DNA from: Nioella nitratireducens | GTDB taxonomy: Bacteria; Pseudomonadota; Alphaproteobacteria; Rhodobacterales; Rhodobacteraceae | Direction of reading: 5' to 3' | DNA: 64,000 nucleotides | NCBI RefSeq assembly: GCF_001879715.1 | Contig: NZ_MNBW01000015.1 | Location: 1 to 64,000 of the forward strand | In this document: positions 34,588-43,488 of the stretch, piece by piece | How positions within the stretch are numbered: position 1 is the first letter of the stretch | Layout: the number at the start of each line of letters is the position of its first letter | Notes under the pieces: model-generated | Databases searched by the model: none | What the model was told of the DNA's origin: nothing | Seen by the model: only the letters and a program-made list of their open reading frames with translations | Made by a program: the position numbers and the translations under genes

Positions 34588-35442
34588 ATGAGCGAAGAAA
34601 AAGCACGGCGTTACGCGCCGGATCTCATGGCGGGCCAGGTGGCTCTGGTCACCGGATCCGGCTCAGGGATGGGCCGGGCAACGGCGCTGGAAATGGCCTC
34701 CTGCGGCGCTAGGCTGGCCCTGTTCGCGCGCCGCGAAGGGCCGCTGGAGGAGACCGCCGAGATGATCCGCGCGGCGGGTGGCGAGGCCTTTGTCGTGCCA
34801 GGCGACACCCGTGACGCGGACAGTATCGAAATAGCGATGGGGCGCATCAAGGACCATTACGGGCGGCTTGATGTTCTGGTGAACAACGCGGGCGGCCAGT
34901 ATATCGCTGCCGCGCGCGACATCACCAACAAGGGCTTCGAGGCTGTGATCCGCAACAACTTGATCGGATCGTGGCAGATGACACGCGCCGTGGCCGATCA
35001 TTTCATGTATGAGAACGGCGGCTCCATCGTCTTCGTGACTGCGATTTCAGCGCGCACCGCGCTCACCGGGTTCACCCATACCGTCGCCGCGCGAGCCGGC
35101 GTGACGGGCATGATGAAGACTTTGGCCGCCGAATGGGGCGAATACGGGATCCGTCTGAACTGCGTCGCGCCGGGAACGATCAAGACAGAGGCGCTTGGCC
35201 GCTATCCCATTCCGCCGGAGCGCTGGAAACAGCTCAACCGCTCGGTCCTGAACCGGATGGGCGCGGCGGAGGACATCGCCGGGACGATCATTTTCCTCGC
35301 ATCCAAATTGGGGGGTTTCATGACCGGCGAAGACATCTATGTAGACGGCGGGGAAACCCTGCACATGGGTCACGATGCACGTGACATGATCAACCCCGAC
35401 ATGTTCGAGAAACGCGAACGAGGAGACGGAAAAAATGAGTAA
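34588..35442 (+). CDS. SDR of the 2,4-dienoyl/enoyl-CoA reductase type, SDR 2
   Basis: This 284-residue protein keeps the NAD(P) loop (TGSGSGMGR) and NNAG but lacks the YxxxK active site. At that position it reads T-VAAR (THTVAARAGV), as in peroxisomal trans-2-enoyl-CoA and 2,4-dienoyl-CoA reductases (VHxGAARAGV). DGGETLHMG ends the fold. It would therefore reduce an unsaturated acyl-CoA rather than a ketone; AtuB/AtuG-like roles are also possible. It overlaps the start of the next gene by 8 bp and lies 11 bp after the dehydrogenase. Confidence 0.8.
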   Translation: MSEEKARRYAPDLMAGQVALVTGSGSGMGRATALEMASCGARLALFARREGPLEETAEMIRAAGGEAFVVPGDTRDADSIEIAMGRIKDHYGRLDVLVNNAGGQYIAAARDITNKGFEAVIRNNLIGSWQMTRAVADHFMYENGGSIVFVTAISARTALTGFTHTVAARAGVTGMMKTLAAEWGEYGIRLNCVAPGTIKTEALGRYPIPPERWKQLNRSVLNRMGAAEDIAGTIIFLASKLGGFMTGEDIYVDGGETLHMGHDARDMINPDMFEKRERGDGKNE

Positions 35443-36238
35443 CCCCCCCGTCCTTCTGGAAATTTCCGACAGGATCGCCACGGTCACGCTGAACGATCCG
35501 GAACGTCGTAATCCGATCACCGGAAACGACATGATCGCCGCGCTTCTGGACGCGTTTGCAAAAGTGCAGGCCGACCCGCAGGTCAGCGTCATGATCCTGA
35601 CCGGTGCCGGTCCGGCCTTCTGCGCCGGCGGCGACATCAAGGAGATGAACGATCCCGACAGCATCTTTCGCAAGGAACCGCTTGCGGCGGCGCAGAGCTA
35701 TGTCGATGGGGTGCAGCGGCTGCCTCTGGCGCTCTACAATCTCGACGTTCCGACCATCGCCGCGGTCAACGGCGCGGCGGTCGGCGCGGGATGCGACCTG
35801 ACGATGATGTGCGACATGCGCGTCGCCTCGGACAAGGCGCGGTTCGGCGAAGTCTTTTTGAACCTCGGAATCATTCCGGGCGATGCGGGCAGCTGGTTCA
35901 TGCTGCGCCGTCTGGGCCATCAGAAAGCTGCCGATCTGACCTTCTCGGGCCGCATGATCGATGCCGCCGAGGCACTGGAAATGGGAATGGTGCTGGAGGT
36001 CGTGCCGCATGAGAAATTGATGGACCGCACCCGCGAACGCGCCACCGTCATCGCATCGAAGCCGCCGCGCGCGGTGCGGATCGCAAAGCGTCTGATGCGC
36101 AATGCTGAACGGATGGATCTACCAGATTTCCTGAATTCCGCGGCGGCCTATCAAGCGCTCATGCATCAGACTGAAGACCACCACGAGGCGGTCGCTGCCT
36201 TTATCGAAAACCGAAAACCGAATTTCACGGGTCGCTAA
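35435..36238 (+). CDS. Enoyl-CoA hydratase/isomerase family protein (crotonase 3)
   Basis: This 267-residue crotonase-fold protein has CAGGDIKEM and GAGCDLTMMCD as oxyanion-hole regions. The first catalytic Glu position is Asp (GCDL), and the second is not Glu (FGEVFLNLG). GIIPGDAGSWFM replaces the usual PGGGGTQRL. Such changes occur in crotonases with isomerase, decarboxylase or hydrolase activity, so simple hydratase activity is uncertain. GAGGAG precedes the ATG, which lies inside the end of the SDR gene. Confidence 0.85.
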   Translation: MSNPPVLLEISDRIATVTLNDPERRNPITGNDMIAALLDAFAKVQADPQVSVMILTGAGPAFCAGGDIKEMNDPDSIFRKEPLAAAQSYVDGVQRLPLALYNLDVPTIAAVNGAAVGAGCDLTMMCDMRVASDKARFGEVFLNLGIIPGDAGSWFMLRRLGHQKAADLTFSGRMIDAAEALEMGMVLEVVPHEKLMDRTRERATVIASKPPRAVRIAKRLMRNAERMDLPDFLNSAAAYQALMHQTEDHHEAVAAFIENRKPNFTGR

Positions 36239-36249
36239 AGGAAGATCAT

Positions 36250-36732
36250 ATGTCCGATATCACCAAGAAGAAGATGGAGCAGATCGCGCAGATGTGGAAT
36301 GCGCGCGGCAAGGGTCTGATAAAGCATATGGCACTCCAGATCGAAGAGGTCTCGACCGAAGGCGTTCGGGTTCGGATGCCGTTCAATCCGGAATTTTGCG
36401 TCGATGCGGATCAAACGCTGCTTCATGGTGGTATCCTGACGGCTCTGCTGGACAGTGTGTTCGGTCTTGCAAACTTTGTGGCAATCGAGGGCGTCAGCAC
36501 CATGGCCACTCTTGACCTCAGGGTTGATTACCTGCGGCCCGCTCGATCGCGCGCGGACGTCATTGTTCGCGCGCATTGTTTTCGGGAGACCCGCCATATC
36601 GCCTTCAATTCCGGCAGCGTCTGGTTCGAGGGCCATGAGGCTGCTGAAATAGCCCGTGGAACCGCCTCGTTTGCATTGACGCGCGGCAACACCAGCCTGT
36701 TTGACGCGATGACAAAAGGAAAAGCCTCGTGA
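36250..36732 (+). CDS. Hotdog-fold thioesterase (PaaI-like), 1
   Basis: This 160-residue hotdog protein has LLHGGILTALLDSVFG and TLDLRVDYLRPA, the pattern of PaaI/YbgC-like thioesterases that hydrolyse stalled acyl-CoAs. It is followed directly by a second hotdog gene that overlaps it by one base (TGATG), suggesting a heteromer or tandem duplication. Substrate is unknown. Confidence 0.82.
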   Translation: MSDITKKKMEQIAQMWNARGKGLIKHMALQIEEVSTEGVRVRMPFNPEFCVDADQTLLHGGILTALLDSVFGLANFVAIEGVSTMATLDLRVDYLRPARSRADVIVRAHCFRETRHIAFNSGSVWFEGHEAAEIARGTASFALTRGNTSLFDAMTKGKAS

Positions 36733-37133
36733 TGGATGTGCTATCAGCCAATGCCAACGTATCCCGGGTGCCGTTCTTCCGATTTCTCAATTTTGAGATC
36801 CGAAGCTTGGACAGTCTCCATGCCGAGGCGGAAATGACCTTTGATGAACGCCTTATCGGTAACCCGGTCATGGAGTACTACCATGGCGGGATCATCGCGA
36901 GCTTCATGGAAGCGACTGCCGCTATCGCAGTTCATCCCGATTTCGCGGACGTCCCGGCCAAGCCGATCAATCTGACCGTCGATTACCTTCGCCCTGGTGT
37001 GAAGGGTCCGCTTTATGCCCGCGCTAAATTGACCCGCAAGGGCAAGCGGATGGCGAGCGTCAGCGTGATCACATGGCAGACGGACCGGGAAAAGGCGGTT
37101 GCGGAAGGGCTGTACCACTTCCTTCTGGTTTGA
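36732..37133 (+). CDS. Hotdog-fold thioesterase (PaaI-like), 2
   Basis: This 133-residue protein is related to the preceding hotdog protein (YYHGGIIASFMEATAA; INLTVDYLRPG). A GTG one codon upstream is an alternative start; the ATG at 36732 overlaps the previous stop and is preferred. It is the last gene of the operon that starts at 32148 and converges on the double TetR gene. Confidence 0.8.
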   Translation: MDVLSANANVSRVPFFRFLNFEIRSLDSLHAEAEMTFDERLIGNPVMEYYHGGIIASFMEATAAIAVHPDFADVPAKPINLTVDYLRPGVKGPLYARAKLTRKGKRMASVSVITWQTDREKAVAEGLYHFLLV

Positions 37134-37151
37134 TCGCAATGGCCGCGCTCA

Positions 37152-38522
37152 TCAGGCTCGCGCTTGTTCCGCGCGCGCGACATTCTCCCTGTCGCGGATC
37201 CCTTCAAGTAACAGCTTGATGAGCATGCCAGAGAACTCAGACAATGAAAGATACCCCGGGTTTCCCCCCTTGTTGGGATCAAACCATTCCACCGTCCAGT
37301 TCAAGGCGCCCAACATCACCTGGCGCAGAGGGACAATCTTGATGTCAGATCTAATGGCGTCGTCTTCCTGCGCTTCGCGGAGGATCCTGTCCCAGAGTTT
37401 TCCGTACTCATGACGAATTCCCCCGTGACGCTCCCTGAAATGCATGGGAAGCATCCCATAGCTTCTGATGTTTGCAGACGTGAATACGCTTGCCTTGAAG
37501 AGAAAATGCAAGTGCGTCCAGATTGCAGTTGCGATCCTGGCATGGTGGTCATATGGCGCATGAAATTCTTGGACTGCTGCGGTGACCCCAGATAGCAAAT
37601 CGCTCAAGCCGGCGTTCAGAACCTCGTCCACGATTGCGTCTTTGGATTTGAAATGGTAGTAGACGCTGCCCGCCTTCATATCCGCTTCATCCGCGATCTG
37701 TCTTAGCGTGGTCGCCTTGTACCCTTTGTCTCTAAGAACCCGCGCCGCAGCCCCCAGGATTTCGGCGCGGGTTTTTGCGGCCTTGCCGATGGTGTCTTGC
37801 TCTTCAACAGAAGCGGCTACGTCGCCCGTCTTCTGGCCGTCTGTGTTAGCTCGGTGACTGGGACACATGCCGTCAAGTATCAGTTTGCTCATACGTTCCG
37901 ACAGGATATGCACCGGATACCGATCCACATTATACCATTCGACGGTCCAGTTCATGGCGCCCAATATGAACTGCCGGATCGCCGTAACGGAAATGTCGTT
38001 TCTGAGCCGGCCAGAGTCTTTGGCGTCCTTCAGAAAGCTGCTCCAGACCCCGGCATAGGAGGCCCGCAAATCTCGATGCGGGGCGCGCGCTTCATCCGAC
38101 AGCATCGGATAGTTCCGGATATTGGCGGAAGTGAAGTCGCTGTCGGTCAGGAGATAGGTCAGGTGGGTTTCGATAAGCAAAGCGAAGGTCTTGCGAAAAT
38201 CCTCGGGGCGTTGTTTCGCCGCGTGGACGATTTCGCATACCTTCTCGTAAAGCTGCCGCACACCAAGTTCGAGAACCTCGCTCAAAATCTGGTCCTTGGA
38301 CTGGAAATAATAGTAGATGCTTCCGGCTTCTATGCCGGATTCATGGGCGATGTCGCGCATTGTCGTCGCGTAATAGCCATCGTGCCGAAAAAGTCGGGCA
38401 GACGCAGCGAGGATGTCCCCGCGCGTCCTTTCGGACTTGCTCAGCTCATCTTCTGTTTTATTGACCACATCAAGCCGTTGTATCATCCGCTTTCGATAAT
38501 TGTCGTCCACACGGATGTCCAT
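37152..38522 (-). CDS. Double TetR regulator: two TetR units on one chain
   Basis: This 456-residue protein has two full TetR units. Unit 1 (~30-218) has its HTH at 52-75 (TTMRDIAHESG, AGSIYYYF), and unit 2 (~248-456) at 270-293 (TTLRQIADEAD, AGSVYYHF); the linker is about 30 residues. Each unit has a C-terminal helical domain containing FTSANIR and LGA(M/L)NWTVEW, so they are duplicates. TetR proteins normally dimerise to bind a palindrome; here one chain could be a built-in dimer. The frame stays open upstream, but the ATG at 38522 fits the domain start; an ATG 12 codons later is possible. The palindrome at 38532 lies directly upstream, suggesting autoregulation. Confidence 0.85.
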   Translation of the reverse strand: MDIRVDDNYRKRMIQRLDVVNKTEDELSKSERTRGDILAASARLFRHDGYYATTMRDIAHESGIEAGSIYYYFQSKDQILSEVLELGVRQLYEKVCEIVHAAKQRPEDFRKTFALLIETHLTYLLTDSDFTSANIRNYPMLSDEARAPHRDLRASYAGVWSSFLKDAKDSGRLRNDISVTAIRQFILGAMNWTVEWYNVDRYPVHILSERMSKLILDGMCPSHRANTDGQKTGDVAASVEEQDTIGKAAKTRAEILGAAARVLRDKGYKATTLRQIADEADMKAGSVYYHFKSKDAIVDEVLNAGLSDLLSGVTAAVQEFHAPYDHHARIATAIWTHLHFLFKASVFTSANIRSYGMLPMHFRERHGGIRHEYGKLWDRILREAQEDDAIRSDIKIVPLRQVMLGALNWTVEWFDPNKGGNPGYLSLSEFSGMLIKLLLEGIRDRENVARAEQARA

Positions 38523-38531
38523 TGCAAAAAA

Positions 38532-38547
38532 TCTAACAGGCGTTAGA
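38532..38547. promoter_or_regulatory. Putative TetR operator between double TetR and SDR 3
   Basis: TCTAACAGGCGTTAGA has perfect TCTAAC/GTTAGA arms, 9 bp from the double TetR ATG and 66 bp from the SDR gene start. It fits an autoregulated divergent promoter. Confidence 0.72.
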
Positions 38548-38613
38548 ATACACGAAAGAACGCCTCGAATCAAGTTCTTTGCCAAGGTGTTAGCAGAAGA
38601 GGAGGAGATCCAT

Positions 38614-39375
38614 ATGCGCGGGTTGAATGGAAAACGTGTCATCGTGACTGGTGGCGGCAGCGGAATCGGGCGCGCGGTGTGCGAACGGTTCGGCGAAGAA
38701 GGCGCCGAGGTTGCGATCTTCGACATGAATGAAGGCGGCGCGCAGGAAACGGCCCGTCTGATCCAGAGCGCCGGAGGAAAGGCCCAGGGCTTCAAGGTGG
38801 ACATCACCGATCGCGCCCAGGTGGACAAGGCCGTGGTCGCGTTCGAGGCCGGTGGCCCGATCAACGTGCTGGTGAACAACGCCGGCTGGGACGAAAGTAG
38901 GCTGTTCGTCGACACCGATGCCGAACTTTGGAAGAAGGTCATCGACATCAACCTCTATGGCCCGCTGAACATGCACCACGCTGTGCTGCCGGGCATGATA
39001 AAGAACGGCGGCGGCCGTGTGGTCAATATAGCGTCCGACGCGGGTCGTGTCGGGTCATCGGGCGAGGCCGTCTATTCGGCCTGCAAGGGCGGCATCATTT
39101 CCTTTACAAAGACCGTAGCTCGAGAACTAGCGCGCAAGGGGATTCAGTTGAACGCAGTCGCGCCCGGCCCTACGGACACACCATTGTTCGCTGAATTCGC
39201 GCAAGGTGAGGCAGGCGAAAAGATTACCGAGGGTCTCAAGCGGGCGATCCCGATGAAGCGCCTGGGGCAACCTTCGGACTATCCCGGCATCATCTGTTTT
39301 CTTTCTTCCGACGACGCCGGTTTCATCACCGGCCAGGTGATCTCGGTTTCCGGTGGCTTGTCCATGCACGGCTGA
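38614..39375 (+). CDS. Short-chain dehydrogenase/reductase (classical), SDR 3
   Basis: This 253-residue classical SDR has TGGGSGIG as cofactor loop, NNAG, Ser in NIASDAG and YSACK as active site. FDMNEGGAQ at the end of beta-strand 2 suggests NAD preference (Asp). It probably oxidises a 3-hydroxyacyl-CoA; cyclohexanol- and 2-hydroxycyclohexane-carboxyl-CoA dehydrogenases look similar. AGAGGAGGAG precedes the ATG at 38614. It is divergent from the double TetR and ended by the hairpin at 39377. Confidence 0.85.
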   Translation: MRGLNGKRVIVTGGGSGIGRAVCERFGEEGAEVAIFDMNEGGAQETARLIQSAGGKAQGFKVDITDRAQVDKAVVAFEAGGPINVLVNNAGWDESRLFVDTDAELWKKVIDINLYGPLNMHHAVLPGMIKNGGGRVVNIASDAGRVGSSGEAVYSACKGGIISFTKTVARELARKGIQLNAVAPGPTDTPLFAEFAQGEAGEKITEGLKRAIPMKRLGQPSDYPGIICFLSSDDAGFITGQVISVSGGLSMHG

Positions 39376-39376
39376 C

Positions 39377-39415
39377 CGTGGGCGGCAATGCCTGTGACAA
39401 GGTATTGCCGCCACG
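39377..39415 (+). terminator. Hairpin terminator after SDR 3
   Basis: CGTGGGCGGCAAT (39377-39389) pairs with ATTGCCGCCACG (39404-39415), with a one-base bulge and a 14-base loop. It lies 1 bp after the SDR stop. The T tail is short. Confidence 0.6.
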
Positions 39416-39486
39416 CTGTTTCCAGGGTTACCTCCCCGACTGGCCGTGCCTGATGTGCGGCCCTTTTCGTTGTAGAAAGGTGGCGG

Positions 39487-41424
39487 ATGTTTCAGCCAGA
39501 CTCTGACATTCAGCGGTCAAGCACGCTGACCGCTTTTCTGAATGACTGCGGCATTGGCAGTTACGAGGATCTCGCCCGTCGCGCCAATGAGGAGCCGGAC
39601 TGGTTCTGGGGCCGGATCATCAACCATGCCGGTATACGGTTCAGCAAGCCGCACACGGTGCTGCGGGATATTTCCGATGGGCCTGAATCGATCAGATGGG
39701 CCATCGGAGCCACTTTAAATCTGACGGAAACCTGTCTCGACGCACGAATTCACGAAGGTCTTGGCGAAAAAACTGCGATTGACTGGGTCGGCGAAGACGG
39801 AAGCCGCCGCCGCTGGAGCTATTGCGAACTTGCCGCCGAAGCCGCCCGCGTTGCCTCGGCCCTTGACGCGCGCGGGGTGCAGCCGGGTCAGGCGGTGGGT
39901 ATCTACATGCCGATGATCCCCGAAATCGAGGCCGCTCTGCTGGGTATTGCCCGGTTGGGCGCGGTCGCGGTGCCGCTGTTTTCCGGCTTTGCGCCGCATG
40001 CGATCATTTCGCGCCTGAAGGATGCGGGTGCCGTGGCGGTGCTGACGGCGGATGCCACACCCAGACGGGGCAAGCCGGTCTGGATGGAGGCGATGCTGGC
40101 CGAAGCCCTGACCGAGGTGCCTTCCGTTCATACCGTGTTCAGCCTGCGGCGGTTCGGCGGCGCGGTGGCCGATCCGGCCCGCGATCTCGACTGGACCGAA
40201 ACCGTGGGTGCCGCCGACCCGGATTTCGCAGCGGTTGCCGTCAAGGCCAAGGACCCCTTTCTCATCGCCTATACCTCGGGCACGACAGGCCGGCCCAAGG
40301 GCGTTGTGCATACCCATCTCGGGGTGCAGGCCAAGGCAACGGCGGATATCCTGCTGTGCCTCGACATAAAACGCGATGACCGCCACCTGTGGATGACCGA
40401 CATGGGCTGGGTGATGGGGCCGCTTACCCTGCTGTCGGTGCTGCTGTCAGGCGCCACGCTGGTGCTGGCCGAGGGCGCGCCCTCTATGCCGGGCGATCCC
40501 TTCAGGCTTTTGCGCATTGCGTCCGAGATGCAGGTGACCCACATCGGCGTTGCCCCCACGCTGGTGCGGCAATTCATGACGCAAAGCCCCGAGCCACTTT
40601 CGGCCTATGACCTGGCACCCCTGCGCATCGTCGCCTCGACCGGCGAGCCCTGGACGGAAGATGCCTGGCTCTGGCAACTCGACCATATCTGCCGACGCCG
40701 CGCTGTGCCGCTGAACATTTCCGGCGGAACCGAACTGTTCGGCGCGATCCTGACCTCAACTGTGCTGCACGACATCAAGCCGGGCGGCTTTTCGGCCCAG
40801 GCCCTGGGTGTGGGCGCGCGCGTTCTGCGCGGGGATGGCCTTGAGGCCGCGCCGGGCGAGGTGGGCGAACTGGTCGTGACCCAGCCGCCTCTGGGGCTGA
40901 CCCCGGCGATCTGGGGCGACCGCGAGCGGTATCTCGAAACCTACTGGTCCACCTATCCCGGCATCTGGCGGCACGGCGACTGGGTGCGCCGCGACCCTGA
41001 CGGCACCTGGTATATCCTCGGCCGCTCGGACGACACGCTGAACATCGCCGGCAAACGCATCGGCCCGCCCGAGATCGAGGCGGCGCTGACCGGGACCGGC
41101 GAGGTGGTGGACGCCGCCGCCATCGCCGCGCCCGACGATATCAAGGGGGTGGCCGTGGTCTGTATCTGCGTCGCGGCACCAGGGGTGTCGCCCAATGCGA
41201 CGCTTGTCGAACGGCTCAAGGACCGGGTGGGCGAGGCCGTGTCGAAACCCTTCCGCCCGCGCGAGATCCATTTCGTCGAGGCATTGCCCAAGACCCGCAC
41301 CATGAAGACGATGCGCCGGATCGTGCGCGCGGCCTTCCTGGGCGAGGATCCGGGCGATCTGTCGTCGATCAGCAACCCCGAAACGATCCAGCCCATTGCA
41401 GACCTGCGAAAGGATAAGACATGA
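39487..41424 (+). CDS. Acyl-CoA synthetase (acetyl-CoA synthetase-like), ligase 1
   Basis: This 645-residue AMP-forming ligase activates a carboxylic acid to its CoA thioester. The N-terminal ~100 residues (DEPDWFW-like) match the acetyl-CoA synthetase lead domain. The P-loop is YTSGTTGRPKGVVHTH, and the C-terminal catalytic Lys region is KTRTMKTMR. AtuH-type and medium-chain ligases share this outline. AAAGGTGG precedes the ATG. Its stop overlaps the next gene by ATGA. Confidence 0.88.
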   Translation: MFQPDSDIQRSSTLTAFLNDCGIGSYEDLARRANEEPDWFWGRIINHAGIRFSKPHTVLRDISDGPESIRWAIGATLNLTETCLDARIHEGLGEKTAIDWVGEDGSRRRWSYCELAAEAARVASALDARGVQPGQAVGIYMPMIPEIEAALLGIARLGAVAVPLFSGFAPHAIISRLKDAGAVAVLTADATPRRGKPVWMEAMLAEALTEVPSVHTVFSLRRFGGAVADPARDLDWTETVGAADPDFAAVAVKAKDPFLIAYTSGTTGRPKGVVHTHLGVQAKATADILLCLDIKRDDRHLWMTDMGWVMGPLTLLSVLLSGATLVLAEGAPSMPGDPFRLLRIASEMQVTHIGVAPTLVRQFMTQSPEPLSAYDLAPLRIVASTGEPWTEDAWLWQLDHICRRRAVPLNISGGTELFGAILTSTVLHDIKPGGFSAQALGVGARVLRGDGLEAAPGEVGELVVTQPPLGLTPAIWGDRERYLETYWSTYPGIWRHGDWVRRDPDGTWYILGRSDDTLNIAGKRIGPPEIEAALTGTGEVVDAAAIAAPDDIKGVAVVCICVAAPGVSPNATLVERLKDRVGEAVSKPFRPREIHFVEALPKTRTMKTMRRIVRAAFLGEDPGDLSSISNPETIQPIADLRKDKT

Positions 41425-42275
41425 TCACCGTTTTCGGAGCAACCGGCAACACCGGCTCCCCTCTTGTCGACACGCTTCTGGCCAAGGGGGCGACCGTGCG
41501 CGCTGTCACCAGCAACCCCGCAAGGCTGGACGCGCTGAAGGCCAAGGGATGCGAGGCCGTCACCGCCAATTTCACCGACCCCGCCGCGCTGGCGCGGGCC
41601 TGTGACGGGACAGAAAAGATATACCTGGTCACGCCCGCCCATCTGGACATGCGCCAGTGGAAGGCGAACGTGATCGAGGCCGCCAAGGCCGCGGGCGTGC
41701 GCCATGTCGTTCTGGCCACCGGGCTGGGTGCGTCGCCCAAGGCGGGGCTGACCTTTGGAAAATGGCACTCCGAAACCCAGGAGCTGCTGAAGGAAAGCGG
41801 GCTTGACTGGACCTTCGTCCAGCCGACCTATTTCATGCAGAACCTGCTCTGGCAGGCCAGCAACATTGCCAAGAACGGGGTGTACTACGATGATCTGGGC
41901 GGCCCCGTAGCCTGGATCGACGCCCGCGACATCGCGGATGTCGCCGCCGAGACACTGACCGCCCCGGGATTTGAGGGCAAGGGGCTTGGGCTGACCGGCC
42001 CCGAAGCGCTGACCGGCGTGGATATCGCGGCCCTTTTGTCCGAAGTGACAGGGCGAAATGTCACCTGTGCCCCCCTGTCGGCCGAGGATGCGAGAGCGGC
42101 CATGGTGGCCGGCGGGATGCAGGATGAGGTCGCCGGAGCCATGGTCGAACTGGCCTCGATCGCGCCCAAGGGCTACCTTGCCGGCATCGAAACAACGGTC
42201 AGCGATGTGTTGGGCCGCCCGGCCCGTCGATTTACCGATTTCGTCGCTGAGAACCGGGATGCGTTCGTCCAGTGA
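41421..42275 (+). CDS. NmrA-type NAD(P)-binding oxidoreductase
   Basis: This 284-residue atypical SDR starts with a Rossmann loop (TVFGATGNTGSPL). It resembles NmrA/quinone-oxidoreductase-2-like proteins, which act as redox sensors or reductases; YFMQNLLWQ and AWIDARDIADVA are typical. It lacks a classical YxxxK. It is translationally coupled to ligase 1 and overlaps the AraC gene by 17 bp. Confidence 0.82.
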   Translation: MITVFGATGNTGSPLVDTLLAKGATVRAVTSNPARLDALKAKGCEAVTANFTDPAALARACDGTEKIYLVTPAHLDMRQWKANVIEAAKAAGVRHVVLATGLGASPKAGLTFGKWHSETQELLKESGLDWTFVQPTYFMQNLLWQASNIAKNGVYYDDLGGPVAWIDARDIADVAAETLTAPGFEGKGLGLTGPEALTGVDIAALLSEVTGRNVTCAPLSAEDARAAMVAGGMQDEVAGAMVELASIAPKGYLAGIETTVSDVLGRPARRFTDFVAENRDAFVQ

Positions 42276-42984
42276 CCTGGCGGCGGCGCCGCTTTATCTT
42301 GAAATGGCGCCGCCCCTGAACGCAGCTTCCCAGATCAACCATCTTTTTGTGTTCCGCGATATGGGTGTACTGAGCGGACGTGGAAGCGGGCGGTTCGCGT
42401 CCGACCTCTTTACCCTTTCGATAACGTGCGACGACAGCGGCGGGGCGCGCGGATCGCTGGCACCACCGCGCCCGGGTTTCACGCCCCGCCGAATGCCATT
42501 CCATGGTGTCATGGCCGGGCTACGGCTGTCGTCAAGACCGGAGCGTTTGCCCGAGGCCGAGGAACTGAAACCGTTGGCTTCAGCTCTGGCGCGCGTTCAG
42601 CAGAGCGACGAGGCGCTGCCTTTGCTGGTCACTATGCTCGACGAACTTGCAAAGAGTCTGCGTTTTGCCGCGTCACCCGGGCTGTGCAGCGCCCGGACGG
42701 AACGACGTAAGGTCCGAGAGGAAACCGGCGTGTCACGGCGGCGACTCGTTGCCTCACGGCGCTTTCGGAGGTTGCTTGGACAACTCGCGACGCAGACCGT
42801 GCCCCTGACAGATCTGGCGCTGGATGCCGGATATTACGATCAACCTCATATGTCCGCCGCCTGCCGTGCCTTTGCAGGAAAACCACCCCGCGCACTTCGC
42901 TTACAGGCGGCACAGTGCGGTTTTGGCCGTTCCCTACAAGATGCGCGCCTCAAGGATCGGCTAATCTTGGTCATCAATGAATGA
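42259..42984 (+). CDS. AraC-family transcriptional regulator
   Basis: This 241-residue protein has a C-terminal AraC DNA-binding domain (~145-230): the first helix pair reads TGVSRRRLVASRRFRRLL and the second DLALDAGYYDQPHMSAACRAF. The N-terminal ~130 residues are poorly defined and have an unusual Arg/Pro-rich stretch. The frame remains open to 42058, but a start at 42259 reduces overlap with the NmrA gene to 17 bp. It may regulate the ligase/NmrA operon; its site is not visible. Confidence 0.75.
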   Translation: MRSSSDLAAAPLYLEMAPPLNAASQINHLFVFRDMGVLSGRGSGRFASDLFTLSITCDDSGGARGSLAPPRPGFTPRRMPFHGVMAGLRLSSRPERLPEAEELKPLASALARVQQSDEALPLLVTMLDELAKSLRFAASPGLCSARTERRKVREETGVSRRRLVASRRFRRLLGQLATQTVPLTDLALDAGYYDQPHMSAACRAFAGKPPRALRLQAAQCGFGRSLQDARLKDRLILVINE

Positions 42985-43005
42985 AATTCAGGAGGGCAGC
43001 ACGCC

Positions 43006-43461
43006 ATGACGCCATTCGAACCGAAAAATCCTGCCTATGACGCACGCGTGCGCGACAGTTTCAATCGACAGAATGTGATGCACACGCTGGGGATCAGGAT
43101 TGCCGATCTTACCCCCGGACATATCGTCCTGGAGATGGCCCACAGTGCTGATTTCACCCAACAGCATGGGTTTCTTCATGCCGGGATCGTATCGACCGCG
43201 CTGGACAGTGCGTGCGGCTATGCAGCCTTCTCGCTGATGCCCGCCGAAGCTGCGGTGTTGACGGTGGAATTCAAGATCAACCTGCTCAACCCGGCGGATG
43301 GCGAACGGTTTCGCTTCGTTGCCGATGTGGTGAAACCGGGAAGGAACCTGACCATCTGCGAGGCACGCGCCTATGCCACCAAGGGCGGACAGGAAAAGCT
43401 GGTCGCGACGATGACCGGAACGCTGATGGCGCTGGTGGGGCGGACGGGCGTGGCGGGGTGA
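43006..43461 (+). CDS. Hotdog-fold thioesterase (PaaI-like), 3
   Basis: This 151-residue protein has FLHAGIVSTALDSACGYAA and VEFKINLLNPADG, a standard PaaI-type thioesterase. CAGGAGGG precedes the ATG. It follows the AraC gene by 21 bp and converges on ligase 2. Likely role: release of CoA from dead-end intermediates. Confidence 0.85.
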   Translation: MTPFEPKNPAYDARVRDSFNRQNVMHTLGIRIADLTPGHIVLEMAHSADFTQQHGFLHAGIVSTALDSACGYAAFSLMPAEAAVLTVEFKINLLNPADGERFRFVADVVKPGRNLTICEARAYATKGGQEKLVATMTGTLMALVGRTGVAG

Positions 43462-43488
43462 CGACCGGGGCCGGGCACTGGGCGAGGG

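Noticed and set aside
42058-42258. Longer N-terminus for the AraC-type regulator
   Set aside because: It would overlap 200 bases of the NmrA gene; the ATG at 42259 is sufficient.
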